This document shows positions 1 through 7,182 of a stretch of DNA of 64,000 nt, one piece after another. The stretch is from Oscillospiraceae bacterium (GTDB lineage: Bacteria; Bacillota; Clostridia; Oscillospirales; Acutalibacteraceae): contig SVOV01000007.1 in NCBI GenBank assembly GCA_015066205.1, positions 1 through 64,000 of the forward strand. Direction: 5' to 3'. The notes under the pieces were generated by a model. It ran no database searches, was not told the origin of the DNA, and saw only the letters and a list, made by a program, of their open reading frames with translations. The first letter of the stretch is position 1. Each line of letters begins with the position of its first letter. Both the position numbers and the translations under genes were made by a program.

Positions 1-300
1 TGATGGTCGTGGCATCCGCAGTCACAGTCTTCATCATGCTCGTGATGATGGTGCTCATGATGATGCTCATGGCATCCGCAGTCACAGTCTTCATCGTGCT
101 CGTGATGGTGATGCTCGTGGTGATGCTCATGGCATCCGCAGTCACAGTCCTCATCGTGCTCGTGATGATGGTGCTCATGATGATGGTCGTGGCATCCGCA
201 GTCACAGTCTTCATCATGCTCGTGATGATGGTGCTCATGATGATGCTCATGGCATCCGCAGTCACAGTCTTCATCGTGCTCGTGATGGTGATGCTCGTGA
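1..300 (-). repeat. 60-bp tandem repeat encoding His/Cys-rich 20-residue units
   Basis: Five consecutive 60-bp units begin at 1, 61, 121, 181 and 241, in frame inside the CobW-type gene. Each encodes about 20 residues with roughly ten His and a CDCGC core. Units 1 and 4 are identical and units 2 and 5 differ at one base, so there is a 180-bp higher-order period. The array continues past the left edge. Confidence 0.97.
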
Positions 301-941
301 TGATGACCGTGTTCTTTATGCATAGCATCAAGAACGGCATTAAGAGTATCTTTTCTTTCAATTGCTGAAACCAAAACCTCAGGCTCAAGATCATTTATTG
401 GTGTTGTAACAATTACAGCAGAAGGATTTTTCTCTCTTACAAGCTCAACTGCAGTTTTAAGCTTTTCTTCCTTTACTGAGTCCGCGTGACTCATAATAAT
501 TGTGCCTGCGTGCTCTATCTGATCATTGAAAAATTCACCGAAATTCTTCATATACATCTTGCACTTACCTGCATCAACTACAGTTGTGAAGGCATTAAGA
601 ACAACCTTTTCATCAGCAACACTCTCAACAGCCTTAATAACATCGGAAAGCTTTCCTACTCCTGAAGGCTCAATAAGAATCCTGTCGGGAGCAAATTCAT
701 CAATAACCTTTGCGAGAGCAGTTCTGAAATCACCTACAAGACTACAACAGATACAGCCTGAATTCATCTCGGAAATTTCAATTCCGGAATCCTGTAAGAA
801 GCCTCCGTCAATTCCGATTTCACCGAATTCATTTTCAATAAGAACTAACTTTTCACCCTTGTAGCAATCAGAAATAAGCTTCTTGATAAGAGTAGTTTTT
901 CCGGCTCCGAGAAAGCCTGAATAAATATCAATTTTAGTCAT
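1..941 (-). CDS. COG0523 (CobW/ZNG1-like) GTPase with His/Cys-rich C-terminal repeats, partial
   Basis: The P-loop GTPase belongs to the COG0523 family of metal-insertion chaperones, whose members handle zinc, cobalt or nickel in the cytoplasm. The Walker A GFLGAGKT (residues 9-16) and the metal-binding CxCC motif (Cys63, Cys65, Cys66 in GCICC) are visible. The guanine-specificity motif, usually NKxD, reads SHAD. From about residue 210 the chain becomes a run of 20-residue units rich in His, Glu and Asp with a CDCGC core. The reading frame runs off the left edge, so the C-terminus is missing (at least 313 residues are present). The ATG at 941 has AAAGGA 8 nt upstream. The metal is unknown; the His/Cys tail points to a storage or delivery role for zinc or a similar ion. 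Confidence 0.88.
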   Translation of the reverse strand, partial: MTKIDIYSGFLGAGKTTLIKKLISDCYKGEKLVLIENEFGEIGIDGGFLQDSGIEISEMNSGCICCSLVGDFRTALAKVIDEFAPDRILIEPSGVGKLSDVIKAVESVADEKVVLNAFTTVVDAGKCKMYMKNFGEFFNDQIEHAGTIIMSHADSVKEEKLKTAVELVREKNPSAVIVTTPINDLEPEVLVSAIERKDTLNAVLDAMHKEHGHHHEHHHHEHDEDCDCGCHEHHHEHHHHEHDEDCDCGCHDHHHEHHHHEHDEDCDCGCHEHHHEHHHHEHDEDCDCGCHEHHHEHHHHEHDEDCDCGCHDH

Positions 942-1009
942 TTTATCAATCCTTTATATTTTATCTATATAATTTTACCACTAAAAAAAAATATTACAAG
1001 ACCTTTTAA

Positions 1010-1038
1010 TGAAAAAAAGAGCCCGCAGGCTCCGTTTT
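1010..1038 (-). terminator. Intrinsic terminator of sdaA
   Basis: The short GC stem GAGCC-cgca-GGCTC (1019-1032) sits just after the sdaA stop codon. The A-run at 1012-1018 gives a U-tract on the minus strand. Confidence 0.75.
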
Positions 1039-2265
1039 TCAATTATATAGCTTCGCAAGACCGCCTTCACTCGTTTCTCTGTAATTATTGTGAAGATCAC
1101 GGCCGGTTTCATACATAGTTTTGACAACGAGATCAAAGGATATTTTTCTTGTGCCTGCGAGAAAATTTGCGAGATTAACGGCATTTATGGCTCTCATTGC
1201 AGCGACGGCATTTCTTTCAATGCAAGGAATCTGCACAAGCCCCTTAACCGGATCACAGGTAAGACCGAGATGATGCTCCATCGCAACCTCAGCAGCGTAT
1301 TCTATCTGATCCATATCCATTTCATAAAGCTCTGCAAGAGCAGCGGCTGCCATTGAACAGGCACTACCGATTTCGGCCTGACACCCCGCTTCTGCTCCGC
1401 TTATTGAAGCATTAGTCTTTATTATATTACCGATAAGTCCGCCCGTTGCAAGGGCACGGAGAATATCGGAATCAGAAAGCTTTTTCTTATCCTGTGTGTA
1501 TTTAAGCACAGCAGGCAAAACTCCGCTTGCCCCGCAGGTAGGAGCTGTTACAATTTTACCATCGCAGGAAGCATTCTGTTCGCTGACTGCAAATGCATAG
1601 GCACAGACAAGTCGATTTTCTTTAGTTTCAGCAAGTTCATCCATATGTCTGTAGCTGTAAAGCTGTTTTGCCTTACGAAGAACATTAAGACCGCCGAATA
1701 TTTCCCCTTCAGCCTGAATTCCTTCCTTTACGGAATTTTTCATACAATCCCATACAGACTGCAGAAAATCCCATATTTCAAAGCCCTCAACCATTTCAAC
1801 ATATTGCCAAAGGCGCATATCCTTCTTGTGACAGTAATCGGCAATATCACTGAACGAGGATAAATTATAAGGTCTCGGAGGCGGAGTAACATCCTCACCA
1901 AGGAATCTTATAGCTCCTCCTCCTACACTCATTACCGTAAAATCTGCAGAAATATTTCCGTTTTTTACTATCTGAAACCTCATAGTATTGGGATGGGGCA
2001 GATCAATTTTTTCGGTATCAAAGATTATTTCTGTCTTCTCTTCAGATAAAGTTTTTCTGATAATATAGTCTGTTCTGTGACCGATACCGGTTTTTGCAAG
2101 TGAGCCATATAAGGTCACAATAAATTTTTCAGCATCAGGATATCTCAGAGAAATGATCTTTGCAGCCCTTTCAGGCCCCATTGTATGAGAGCTTGACGGC
2201 CCTACTCCGATCTTATATAGCTCCTTAAGAGATTCCATACCTTTAATATTTTTTACATCATCCAT
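1039..2265 (-). CDS. sdaA: L-serine dehydratase, iron-sulfur type, single chain
   Basis: The enzyme deaminates L-serine to pyruvate and ammonia using a [4Fe-4S] cluster. The N-terminal beta domain carries the hallmark GPSSSHT and GPERAA. The C-terminal alpha domain carries APTCGASG, ISGAEAGCQAE and CDPVKG, with conserved cysteines expected to bind the cluster. At 408 residues it has both domains fused, as in E. coli SdaA, rather than the split SdaAA/SdaAB of Bacillus. A GTG at 2274 is in frame but lies inside the Shine-Dalgarno AAGGTG. The ATG at 2265 is spaced 6 nt from it and is preferred. The gene is monocistronic with its own terminator. Confidence 0.93.
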   Translation of the reverse strand: MDDVKNIKGMESLKELYKIGVGPSSSHTMGPERAAKIISLRYPDAEKFIVTLYGSLAKTGIGHRTDYIIRKTLSEEKTEIIFDTEKIDLPHPNTMRFQIVKNGNISADFTVMSVGGGAIRFLGEDVTPPPRPYNLSSFSDIADYCHKKDMRLWQYVEMVEGFEIWDFLQSVWDCMKNSVKEGIQAEGEIFGGLNVLRKAKQLYSYRHMDELAETKENRLVCAYAFAVSEQNASCDGKIVTAPTCGASGVLPAVLKYTQDKKKLSDSDILRALATGGLIGNIIKTNASISGAEAGCQAEIGSACSMAAAALAELYEMDMDQIEYAAEVAMEHHLGLTCDPVKGLVQIPCIERNAVAAMRAINAVNLANFLAGTRKISFDLVVKTMYETGRDLHNNYRETSEGGLAKLYN

Positions 2266-2282
2266 ACAAATCACCTTATCAA

Positions 2283-2322
2283 GTATTATCTAAATGATAA
2301 TACAAATAAGGCTTTAATTCAA
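2283..2322 (-). promoter_or_regulatory. Putative sdaA promoter with overlapping palindrome
   Basis: On the minus strand TTGAAT (2322-2317) is followed after 17 nt by TATCAT (2299-2294). A perfect 8-bp inverted repeat GTATTATC-taaat-GATAATAC (2283-2303) overlaps the -10 box, so it could be an operator. It could also be a weak hairpin terminating the upstream sipL gene. Confidence 0.4.
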
Positions 2323-2329
2323 GGTATTT

Positions 2330-3841
2330 TTAAAAATCAGCCATCAAAAGCATAATATCATTTTCAAGAATATCAGCGGTCACTGAATTGTTCTTCTTGA
2401 TACTTTCAATATGCACCTTGTTTTCCTTTGCTATTTCCCAGACCGTTTCACCTTTCTGCGCGAAATACAGAACTATTTCGGAATTTTCTTTTTCAAGAGC
2501 ACAATCCGTCATAACAACATCTGTCAACAATTTTACTTTACAGCTTTCTTCTGTTTTTATTGTTACATACACATCAGCAGCAAGATGAATCTTACTGTCA
2601 TTACCCTGTAAAGCAGAACAGCTTAACACTGAACTTTCGAACGAAATAATGCTTACATCATCTGATATTTCTGAAACCGCAAAATCAGCGGTAGCATTTC
2701 TGCTGATAAGTCCCATATTACCGTTTGAATTCTTAACCAATGCATTAAAATCACCGCTGACAAAAAATCCTGAGCCGCCTTTGTTTTTCTCACTGATAAC
2801 TCTTATATTTTCAACAAAGCAATCTTCAATATTAACATTTTCATTCTCAAAAATGTCAGCATCAAGACTCATAGAAACCGTTTTATTGATTGTGCTTCGT
2901 TTCTTTCTTAATAATATATCCTCAGATGCTGCTTTAATCTCTTCTTTTACAGAAAACATATCCGATATGTAGAAAAACTCTTTATTAACAAACGAAATAA
3001 TCTTAAGTGACAGAACTACTCTTACATCAAAGCTGTTTTCTTTATCTGAATTAATATTATTCACAATAATATTTGACTCCGCAATTTCGACTTCACATAC
3101 TGACTGTTCATCAACACCGTAAAAATCAACAACCTCTGAAACGGGAATGGATAACAAATGCTTATTTATACTATTATCTTTGTCACTTAAATATGTTATC
3201 TCTATCTCTGTATTACCGCTGAGATAAAGCTTATTGCTTATCGGCTTCACTTCTGTAAAGATCGTATTAGAGCTTTTACGGAGAATTACCCTCGGAGAAA
3301 ACTCATCCTGAAGTCTTGCGACTGTTGAAAGTGAGATTTCTCGTACCGCAGCATTAACAGGACAGAAATCACTGAAAAGGTTTTTCTTTATTTCAATATT
3401 ATCATCAATAATTTCAGAAATAAACTCAGTATTGTTGTTTTTAACGATCTCAGCCGTGATTCTTATCTGACCGCGTATTTCAACTCTTTTGGGTCCTAAC
3501 ACCTTGTAATTCACAGATATCATTTCCTGTCTGATACTGATACAATCTGTTGCTTCCATATTTTCATATCTTATATTTTTTGTATATTTAATACTGTTTT
3601 CATAATTATAAAGCTTATTATCTTCACCTGTATATAAAAACGATATTTCAGCACTTCCCGCCACACTTATTTTATCAGAAGCAATATTCACAGCCTCTGT
3701 AACGGGAATTACACTGCATTTAAGAAGTTTGCCTATCGTATCATAATAATCAGGCAAAACAAAATCCGATTCAACACTCTGTTGTGCATTCAGATACTGA
3801 GGCTCGCACAATGTACCGATCATCATTTTTTTTATTTCCAT
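2330..3841 (-). CDS. sipL: SipL-like spore morphogenesis protein (DUF3794 + LysM)
   Basis: The 503-residue protein has DUF3794-type beta-rich segments (N-terminal part around residues 30-130 and again downstream) and a C-terminal LysM domain (about residues 455-500, with KGETVWEIAKEN). This architecture and length match Clostridioides difficile SipL, which binds the spore-coat ATPase SpoIVA through its LysM domain during coat assembly in the mother cell. No signal peptide is seen, as expected for a cytosolic mother-cell protein. The ATG at 3841 has AGGAGTG 6 nt upstream; the in-frame GTG at 3850 lies inside that SD. A sigma-E-like promoter precedes it. SpoIVA itself is not in the window. Confidence 0.82.
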   Translation of the reverse strand: MEIKKMMIGTLCEPQYLNAQQSVESDFVLPDYYDTIGKLLKCSVIPVTEAVNIASDKISVAGSAEISFLYTGEDNKLYNYENSIKYTKNIRYENMEATDCISIRQEMISVNYKVLGPKRVEIRGQIRITAEIVKNNNTEFISEIIDDNIEIKKNLFSDFCPVNAAVREISLSTVARLQDEFSPRVILRKSSNTIFTEVKPISNKLYLSGNTEIEITYLSDKDNSINKHLLSIPVSEVVDFYGVDEQSVCEVEIAESNIIVNNINSDKENSFDVRVVLSLKIISFVNKEFFYISDMFSVKEEIKAASEDILLRKKRSTINKTVSMSLDADIFENENVNIEDCFVENIRVISEKNKGGSGFFVSGDFNALVKNSNGNMGLISRNATADFAVSEISDDVSIISFESSVLSCSALQGNDSKIHLAADVYVTIKTEESCKVKLLTDVVMTDCALEKENSEIVLYFAQKGETVWEIAKENKVHIESIKKNNSVTADILENDIMLLMADF

Positions 3842-3871
3842 AATATTCACTCCTAATTCTGTTATCTGTAA

Positions 3872-3900
3872 ATATTATGAATACCCTGTCCGCAATATTA
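3872..3900 (-). promoter_or_regulatory. Putative sigma-E promoter of the sipL-like gene
   Basis: The minus strand reads TAATATT (3900-3894), 14 nt, then CATAATAT (3879-3872). This fits the known sigma-E pattern (kmATATT, 13-14 nt, CATACAAT-like) and ends about 30 nt before the start codon. Sigma-E control is the expected regulation for sipL; the site itself is inferred from sequence. Confidence 0.5.
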
Positions 3901-3901
3901 C

Positions 3902-3938
3902 AAAAAAAAATGCACATCAGAACGATGTGCATTTTTTT
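3902..3938 (-). terminator. Terminator of the trmB operon
   Basis: A perfect 9-bp stem ATGCACATC-agaac-GATGTGCAT (3910-3932) is flanked by an A-run and a T-run, so it is bidirectional in form. It ends the leftward metallophosphoesterase-alaX-trmB operon. Confidence 0.9.
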
Positions 3939-3940
3939 AT

Positions 3941-4030
3941 TATATAGGAAATTGCTCGCGTTGTGAGCAATTTAGCTTATAACAAGAAACACCTATTCCC
4001 CCAAGATTGGGGGCAGGGGGTTGACAAATC
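3941..4030 (-). repeat. Dispersed structured intergenic repeat, copy A
   Basis: This ~90-bp element lies between trmB and its terminator. Read on the minus strand it holds a C/G hairpin (CCCCCA-atct-TGGGGG), the segment AGGTGTTTC, and a second hairpin AAATTGCTC-acaacgc-GAGCAATTT, ending in CCTATATA. A copy about three-quarters identical lies at 19496-19587. Similarity may extend back to the trmB stop codon. No coding capacity is seen. Confidence 0.85.
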
Positions 4031-4043
4031 GTAAAATTTTTTC

Positions 4044-4709
4044 TTATTTATATGCTTCAACTCTGTATATAGGCATTCCCATAGAAGAAAATCTGTGTTC
4101 ATATTCAGTAATGATATTACCCTCAAAATCGCTGTTATGCAGATCAAGAGAAATGTTTTTGAGCTTGAATCCGCCGAGGGTATACTGCTCAAGTGAATAT
4201 TCAAAGAAATGCATATTATCGGTTTTCTGATGGATTTCGGCACCATCCGCAAGAATGACGCTGTAAATATCAAGAAATCTTACATTGGTAAGCCTTCTGT
4301 TTTCATAAGCATTCTTAGGAAAAGGACAGGAAAAATTAAGATACAATCTTGAAATAAAACCGGGACGGATATACTTTTCAAGTATCTCTGCTCCGCAATG
4401 CATAAAAACTATATTAGTTAGTCCCGCATCCTGAGCCTTATGACAGGCATCGCAGATAACATTTCTGTTGACCTCAACTGCAATATAATTGATATCAGGA
4501 TTTCGAGCAGCAATCTCTGTAACAAACTGCCCTTTGCCGCATCCTATTTCCATATGTACGGGATTGCTGTTTCCGAAAACAGTGTTAAAATCGATATATT
4601 CTTTATCTTTAATAACATTTCTGTAATCATCCGTTACAGGCGGTATATCAATAAGATTCTTACATTCAAGAAGCTTTTCATCAAGATGCTTCTTCTTACG
4701 CATTCTCAT
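4044..4709 (-). CDS. trmB: tRNA (guanine-N7-)-methyltransferase
   Basis: This SAM-dependent enzyme makes m7G46 in tRNA. The SAM-binding motif EIGCGKGQF (about residues 53-61) and the C-terminal QKTDN and EYEHRF motifs match TrmB at normal length (221 residues). The conserved catalytic-site stretch, usually FSDPWPKKRH, reads FSCPFPKNAY: the expected Asp is Cys128 and the following basic/His residues are changed. The start overlaps the end of the AlaX-type gene by 14 nt, with AAGGT about 8 nt upstream of the ATG at 4709. It is the last gene of a three-gene operon. Confidence 0.88.
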   Translation of the reverse strand: MRMRKKKHLDEKLLECKNLIDIPPVTDDYRNVIKDKEYIDFNTVFGNSNPVHMEIGCGKGQFVTEIAARNPDINYIAVEVNRNVICDACHKAQDAGLTNIVFMHCGAEILEKYIRPGFISRLYLNFSCPFPKNAYENRRLTNVRFLDIYSVILADGAEIHQKTDNMHFFEYSLEQYTLGGFKLKNISLDLHNSDFEGNIITEYEHRFSSMGMPIYRVEAYK

Positions 4710-5877
4710 AGTTTTCTACCTTCATTTCATTTAAAAATTCAATAATTTTTTCAGCTGTTGCAGCTACCTTTCCCTGAACCAAAAAACCTCTTCCGCCGCC
4801 TCGTCCTCCGAGAAAATTGTTAAAATCACGGACAAAACGGTTAAGATTCAGTTTTTCGGACATAATACTGTAGCAAAACCCTTCAGCATCGCTTCCGGAA
4901 AACAGCAAAGCCAATCTGCATTTTGCCTTCAGATTATTATTTATTATCCGAAGATCATCAAGAGAAAAACTGTCAAAAAATTCAACAATTATATCTTTTT
5001 CTTCAATTGCTGATGATACATAATCAAGAAGCTTTATATTCAGCTGATCCTTATCATATTTAAGATTCTTATTAGCTTCAATAAGCTCTGCAACAGCGTC
5101 ATCTGCTTTATCATATTCAGAGCACAGTAAAGCTGAAATCTTCATAATCTGACTGTATCTTTTTTCAAGCTCCTCAAATGCCCGCTCTCCGCAAATCAAA
5201 GTAATTCTTACGCCGCCTCTATGACTCATAGAAGAAAGAATTTTAATAACACCGACCTGCCCTGTTGTATTGAGATGAGGAGCGCAGCAGGCACACCTGT
5301 CAACATCATCAATTTCAACTATTCTGACATCATTTTCAAACTCTAATTTGCTTCTGTAATTGAGCTTCTGTACATCGCAAACAGAAAAAACATTTGCTGA
5401 AATTTTCAGATCCCGCATTACACATTTATTGGCTTCGGCTTCAATAATATGAAGCTGTGATTTATCAAGATATTTATTAAAATCAACAGTCATCAAGGCA
5501 TTTTCATCCATATGAAAGCCAACATTATCTACGCTGAAAAGCTTATGGGCAATACCTGAAACAATATGCTCTCCGGTATGAGCTCGCATTCTCTCAAGTC
5601 TTATTGAACTGTCTACCTGAAGACAAACATTATCACCAACATCAAACGAGCAGCTTTTTTCTGAAAGTCTATGATATACAACGCCGTCTTTTTCAAAGGC
5701 TTCAGCAATAATTACGCCGTTGACATTACCTTTATCTGAGGGTTGCCCTCCGCCTCCCGGAAAAAACGGTGTTTTATCGAAAACCAATAAAATACTGTCT
5801 TTATCTTTTATGACCTCAAGAATTTCAGATCTGCATTCAAATATATAGCTGTCATTTAAGTAAATCTGTTCAGTCAT
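4696..5877 (-). CDS. AlaX-type alanyl-tRNA editing protein with DHHA1 domain
   Basis: The 393-residue protein resembles the editing half of alanyl-tRNA synthetase and should hydrolyse mischarged Ser- or Gly-tRNA(Ala) in trans. It has the N-terminal barrel with TPFFPGGGGQPSD, a zinc site formed by AHTGEH and a CCAPH segment, and a C-terminal DHHA1 domain ending in LGGRGGGRG. The length matches the AlaX-L class. Its start has GAGGT just upstream. It sits between a metallophosphoesterase (7 nt gap) and trmB (overlap), consistent with a translation-fidelity operon. Confidence 0.88.
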   Translation of the reverse strand: MTEQIYLNDSYIFECRSEILEVIKDKDSILLVFDKTPFFPGGGGQPSDKGNVNGVIIAEAFEKDGVVYHRLSEKSCSFDVGDNVCLQVDSSIRLERMRAHTGEHIVSGIAHKLFSVDNVGFHMDENALMTVDFNKYLDKSQLHIIEAEANKCVMRDLKISANVFSVCDVQKLNYRSKLEFENDVRIVEIDDVDRCACCAPHLNTTGQVGVIKILSSMSHRGGVRITLICGERAFEELEKRYSQIMKISALLCSEYDKADDAVAELIEANKNLKYDKDQLNIKLLDYVSSAIEEKDIIVEFFDSFSLDDLRIINNNLKAKCRLALLFSGSDAEGFCYSIMSEKLNLNRFVRDFNNFLGGRGGGRGFLVQGKVAATAEKIIEFLNEMKVENYENA

Positions 5878-5884
5878 AATAACC

Positions 5885-7078
5885 TCAAACCGTAAATCTA
5901 TAAATAAATTTATCTGACTTTACATACCAAAATCCGTTAGCTGTAATCTCTAATGAAAATTCACCGTTTTTATAGGGAAAATCAACTGACAGCTCAATTC
6001 TTTCAGGCATATAGAATCTGTAATATGATGAGCTTACCTTTTTCTGTGAAAGAATAACTCCGTCCGAATTGCGCAAAACAACCGAATAACTGTTTACACG
6101 GTATCCGTATGTTTTAGCCTGAGAAAAAGAAATGTTCAGCTTTTCATCGACAATTTTATGTTCACAAATAAAGCTTTCATCAAAAAACGGCTTCTTTTCG
6201 CAAGCAGCTCTGTCTTCGGTATAAACAAAGCTATCAGGCTCCCAGGGGGTATTAATCATAAGTCCGTCATTAAAAAATCTGCCGCTTAACACATCAACAG
6301 GAATAATTCTAACCTGATTACTTTCACTAACTTCAACAATATAAAATTGTGCACATTCTTTACAGTCGGGAGGCACGGTACCGTACATATAGTCAAATTC
6401 ATCAAGCTCAAAATAAAGTAATGAGCCTGTTCCGAGAGATGTAAAATACTTCTGATGAATGCTCCTCGGATCATTAATCGGCGCGTGTGAATGTCCTGAA
6501 AAATCTATAACCTGAGGATAGTCTGTAAGGATCGAAATTATATCATCGTCACCCCAGTTAATGCTTCCGTATACAGTATCTGTCAGATGAGGATGCTGAA
6601 AAACAAAAAAAGGTCTTTGTCTGCCTTTTTCAGCGGCATCCTTGAGACAAGAGCTTAACCATTCCTGTTTTTTATCTTTAATTCTGCATCCGTCTTCGGT
6701 CGAAATGCAAAAGAAAGGACATCCGTTAATCTCAAAATAATTGTCAGGCTCCTGAGAGAAGATTTCAAAAAGGAGTTTTTCTGCATTTTCCTGACCTGCG
6801 GAATGGAACTCATGACTTGCAAGCATCAGAACCTTTTTTGTTTCGGGGGCAATGCATTTATCCAAGGAAGCCTTGAATTTCAGCATTTCTTCTTTTTTAC
6901 CGCTGTTTGCAAAATCACCTACAGCAAAAAAAGCATCTATATTCTTATATTCACAAGAAGCGGCATAATCATATGCCATTTTCATTCCTTTTTCAAAACG
7001 ATCTTTTGAAATATCTTCATCCGTTTTATAATGAATATCACTTGTTACAATAAATCTTAATTTAGGCAAAAATTCCAT
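5885..7078 (-). CDS. Calcineurin-like metallophosphoesterase
   Basis: This cytosolic member of the calcineurin-like superfamily has no signal peptide and an unknown substrate. The motifs SDIH, VGDFANSG, QHPH and GHSH supply most of the dinuclear metal ligands. The block that is normally GNHE/D reads ASHE, so the bridging Asn is Ser88. The catalytic domain covers about residues 5-240; the C-terminal ~150 residues look beta-rich. The ATG has AAGGAG upstream. It is the first gene of the alaX-trmB operon. Confidence 0.8.
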   Translation of the reverse strand: MEFLPKLRFIVTSDIHYKTDEDISKDRFEKGMKMAYDYAASCEYKNIDAFFAVGDFANSGKKEEMLKFKASLDKCIAPETKKVLMLASHEFHSAGQENAEKLLFEIFSQEPDNYFEINGCPFFCISTEDGCRIKDKKQEWLSSCLKDAAEKGRQRPFFVFQHPHLTDTVYGSINWGDDDIISILTDYPQVIDFSGHSHAPINDPRSIHQKYFTSLGTGSLLYFELDEFDYMYGTVPPDCKECAQFYIVEVSESNQVRIIPVDVLSGRFFNDGLMINTPWEPDSFVYTEDRAACEKKPFFDESFICEHKIVDEKLNISFSQAKTYGYRVNSYSVVLRNSDGVILSQKKVSSSYYRFYMPERIELSVDFPYKNGEFSLEITANGFWYVKSDKFIYRFTV

Positions 7079-7105
7079 AACAAATCTCCTTATTTTATTA
7101 AATAA

Positions 7106-7134
7106 ATTGTATCACTTTATATCTGGAAAATCAA
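7106..7134 (-). promoter_or_regulatory. Sigma-A-type promoter of the phosphoesterase-alaX-trmB operon
   Basis: On the minus strand TTGATT (7134-7129) is followed after 17 nt by TACAAT (7111-7106), about 28 nt before the start codon. Confidence 0.6.
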
Positions 7135-7135
7135 C

Positions 7136-7168
7136 AAATAAAAACGGGCAACCTTGCGGTTGCCCAAA
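7136..7168 (-). terminator. Terminator of the secreted-protein gene
   Basis: The 8-bp stem GGGCAACC-ttgc-GGTTGCCC (7146-7165) is followed on the minus strand by a U-tract (A-run 7138-7144). Confidence 0.9.
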
Positions 7169-7182
7169 GCTATAAATTTGAA

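Noticed and set aside
1..300. Possible CRISPR or minisatellite array
   Set aside because: The units are contiguous with no unique spacers and are in frame with a long coding sequence, so they are protein repeats.
3..368. Plus-strand 121-residue ORF of Met/Val/Leu repeats that looks like a membrane protein
   Set aside because: It is the antisense shadow of the His/Cys repeats in the CobW-type gene; it has no SD and its repetition comes from the 60-bp units.
3977..4273. Minus-strand 98-residue ORF overlapping trmB
   Set aside because: It is a frame shadow of trmB and the intergenic repeat, with no SD or recognisable product.
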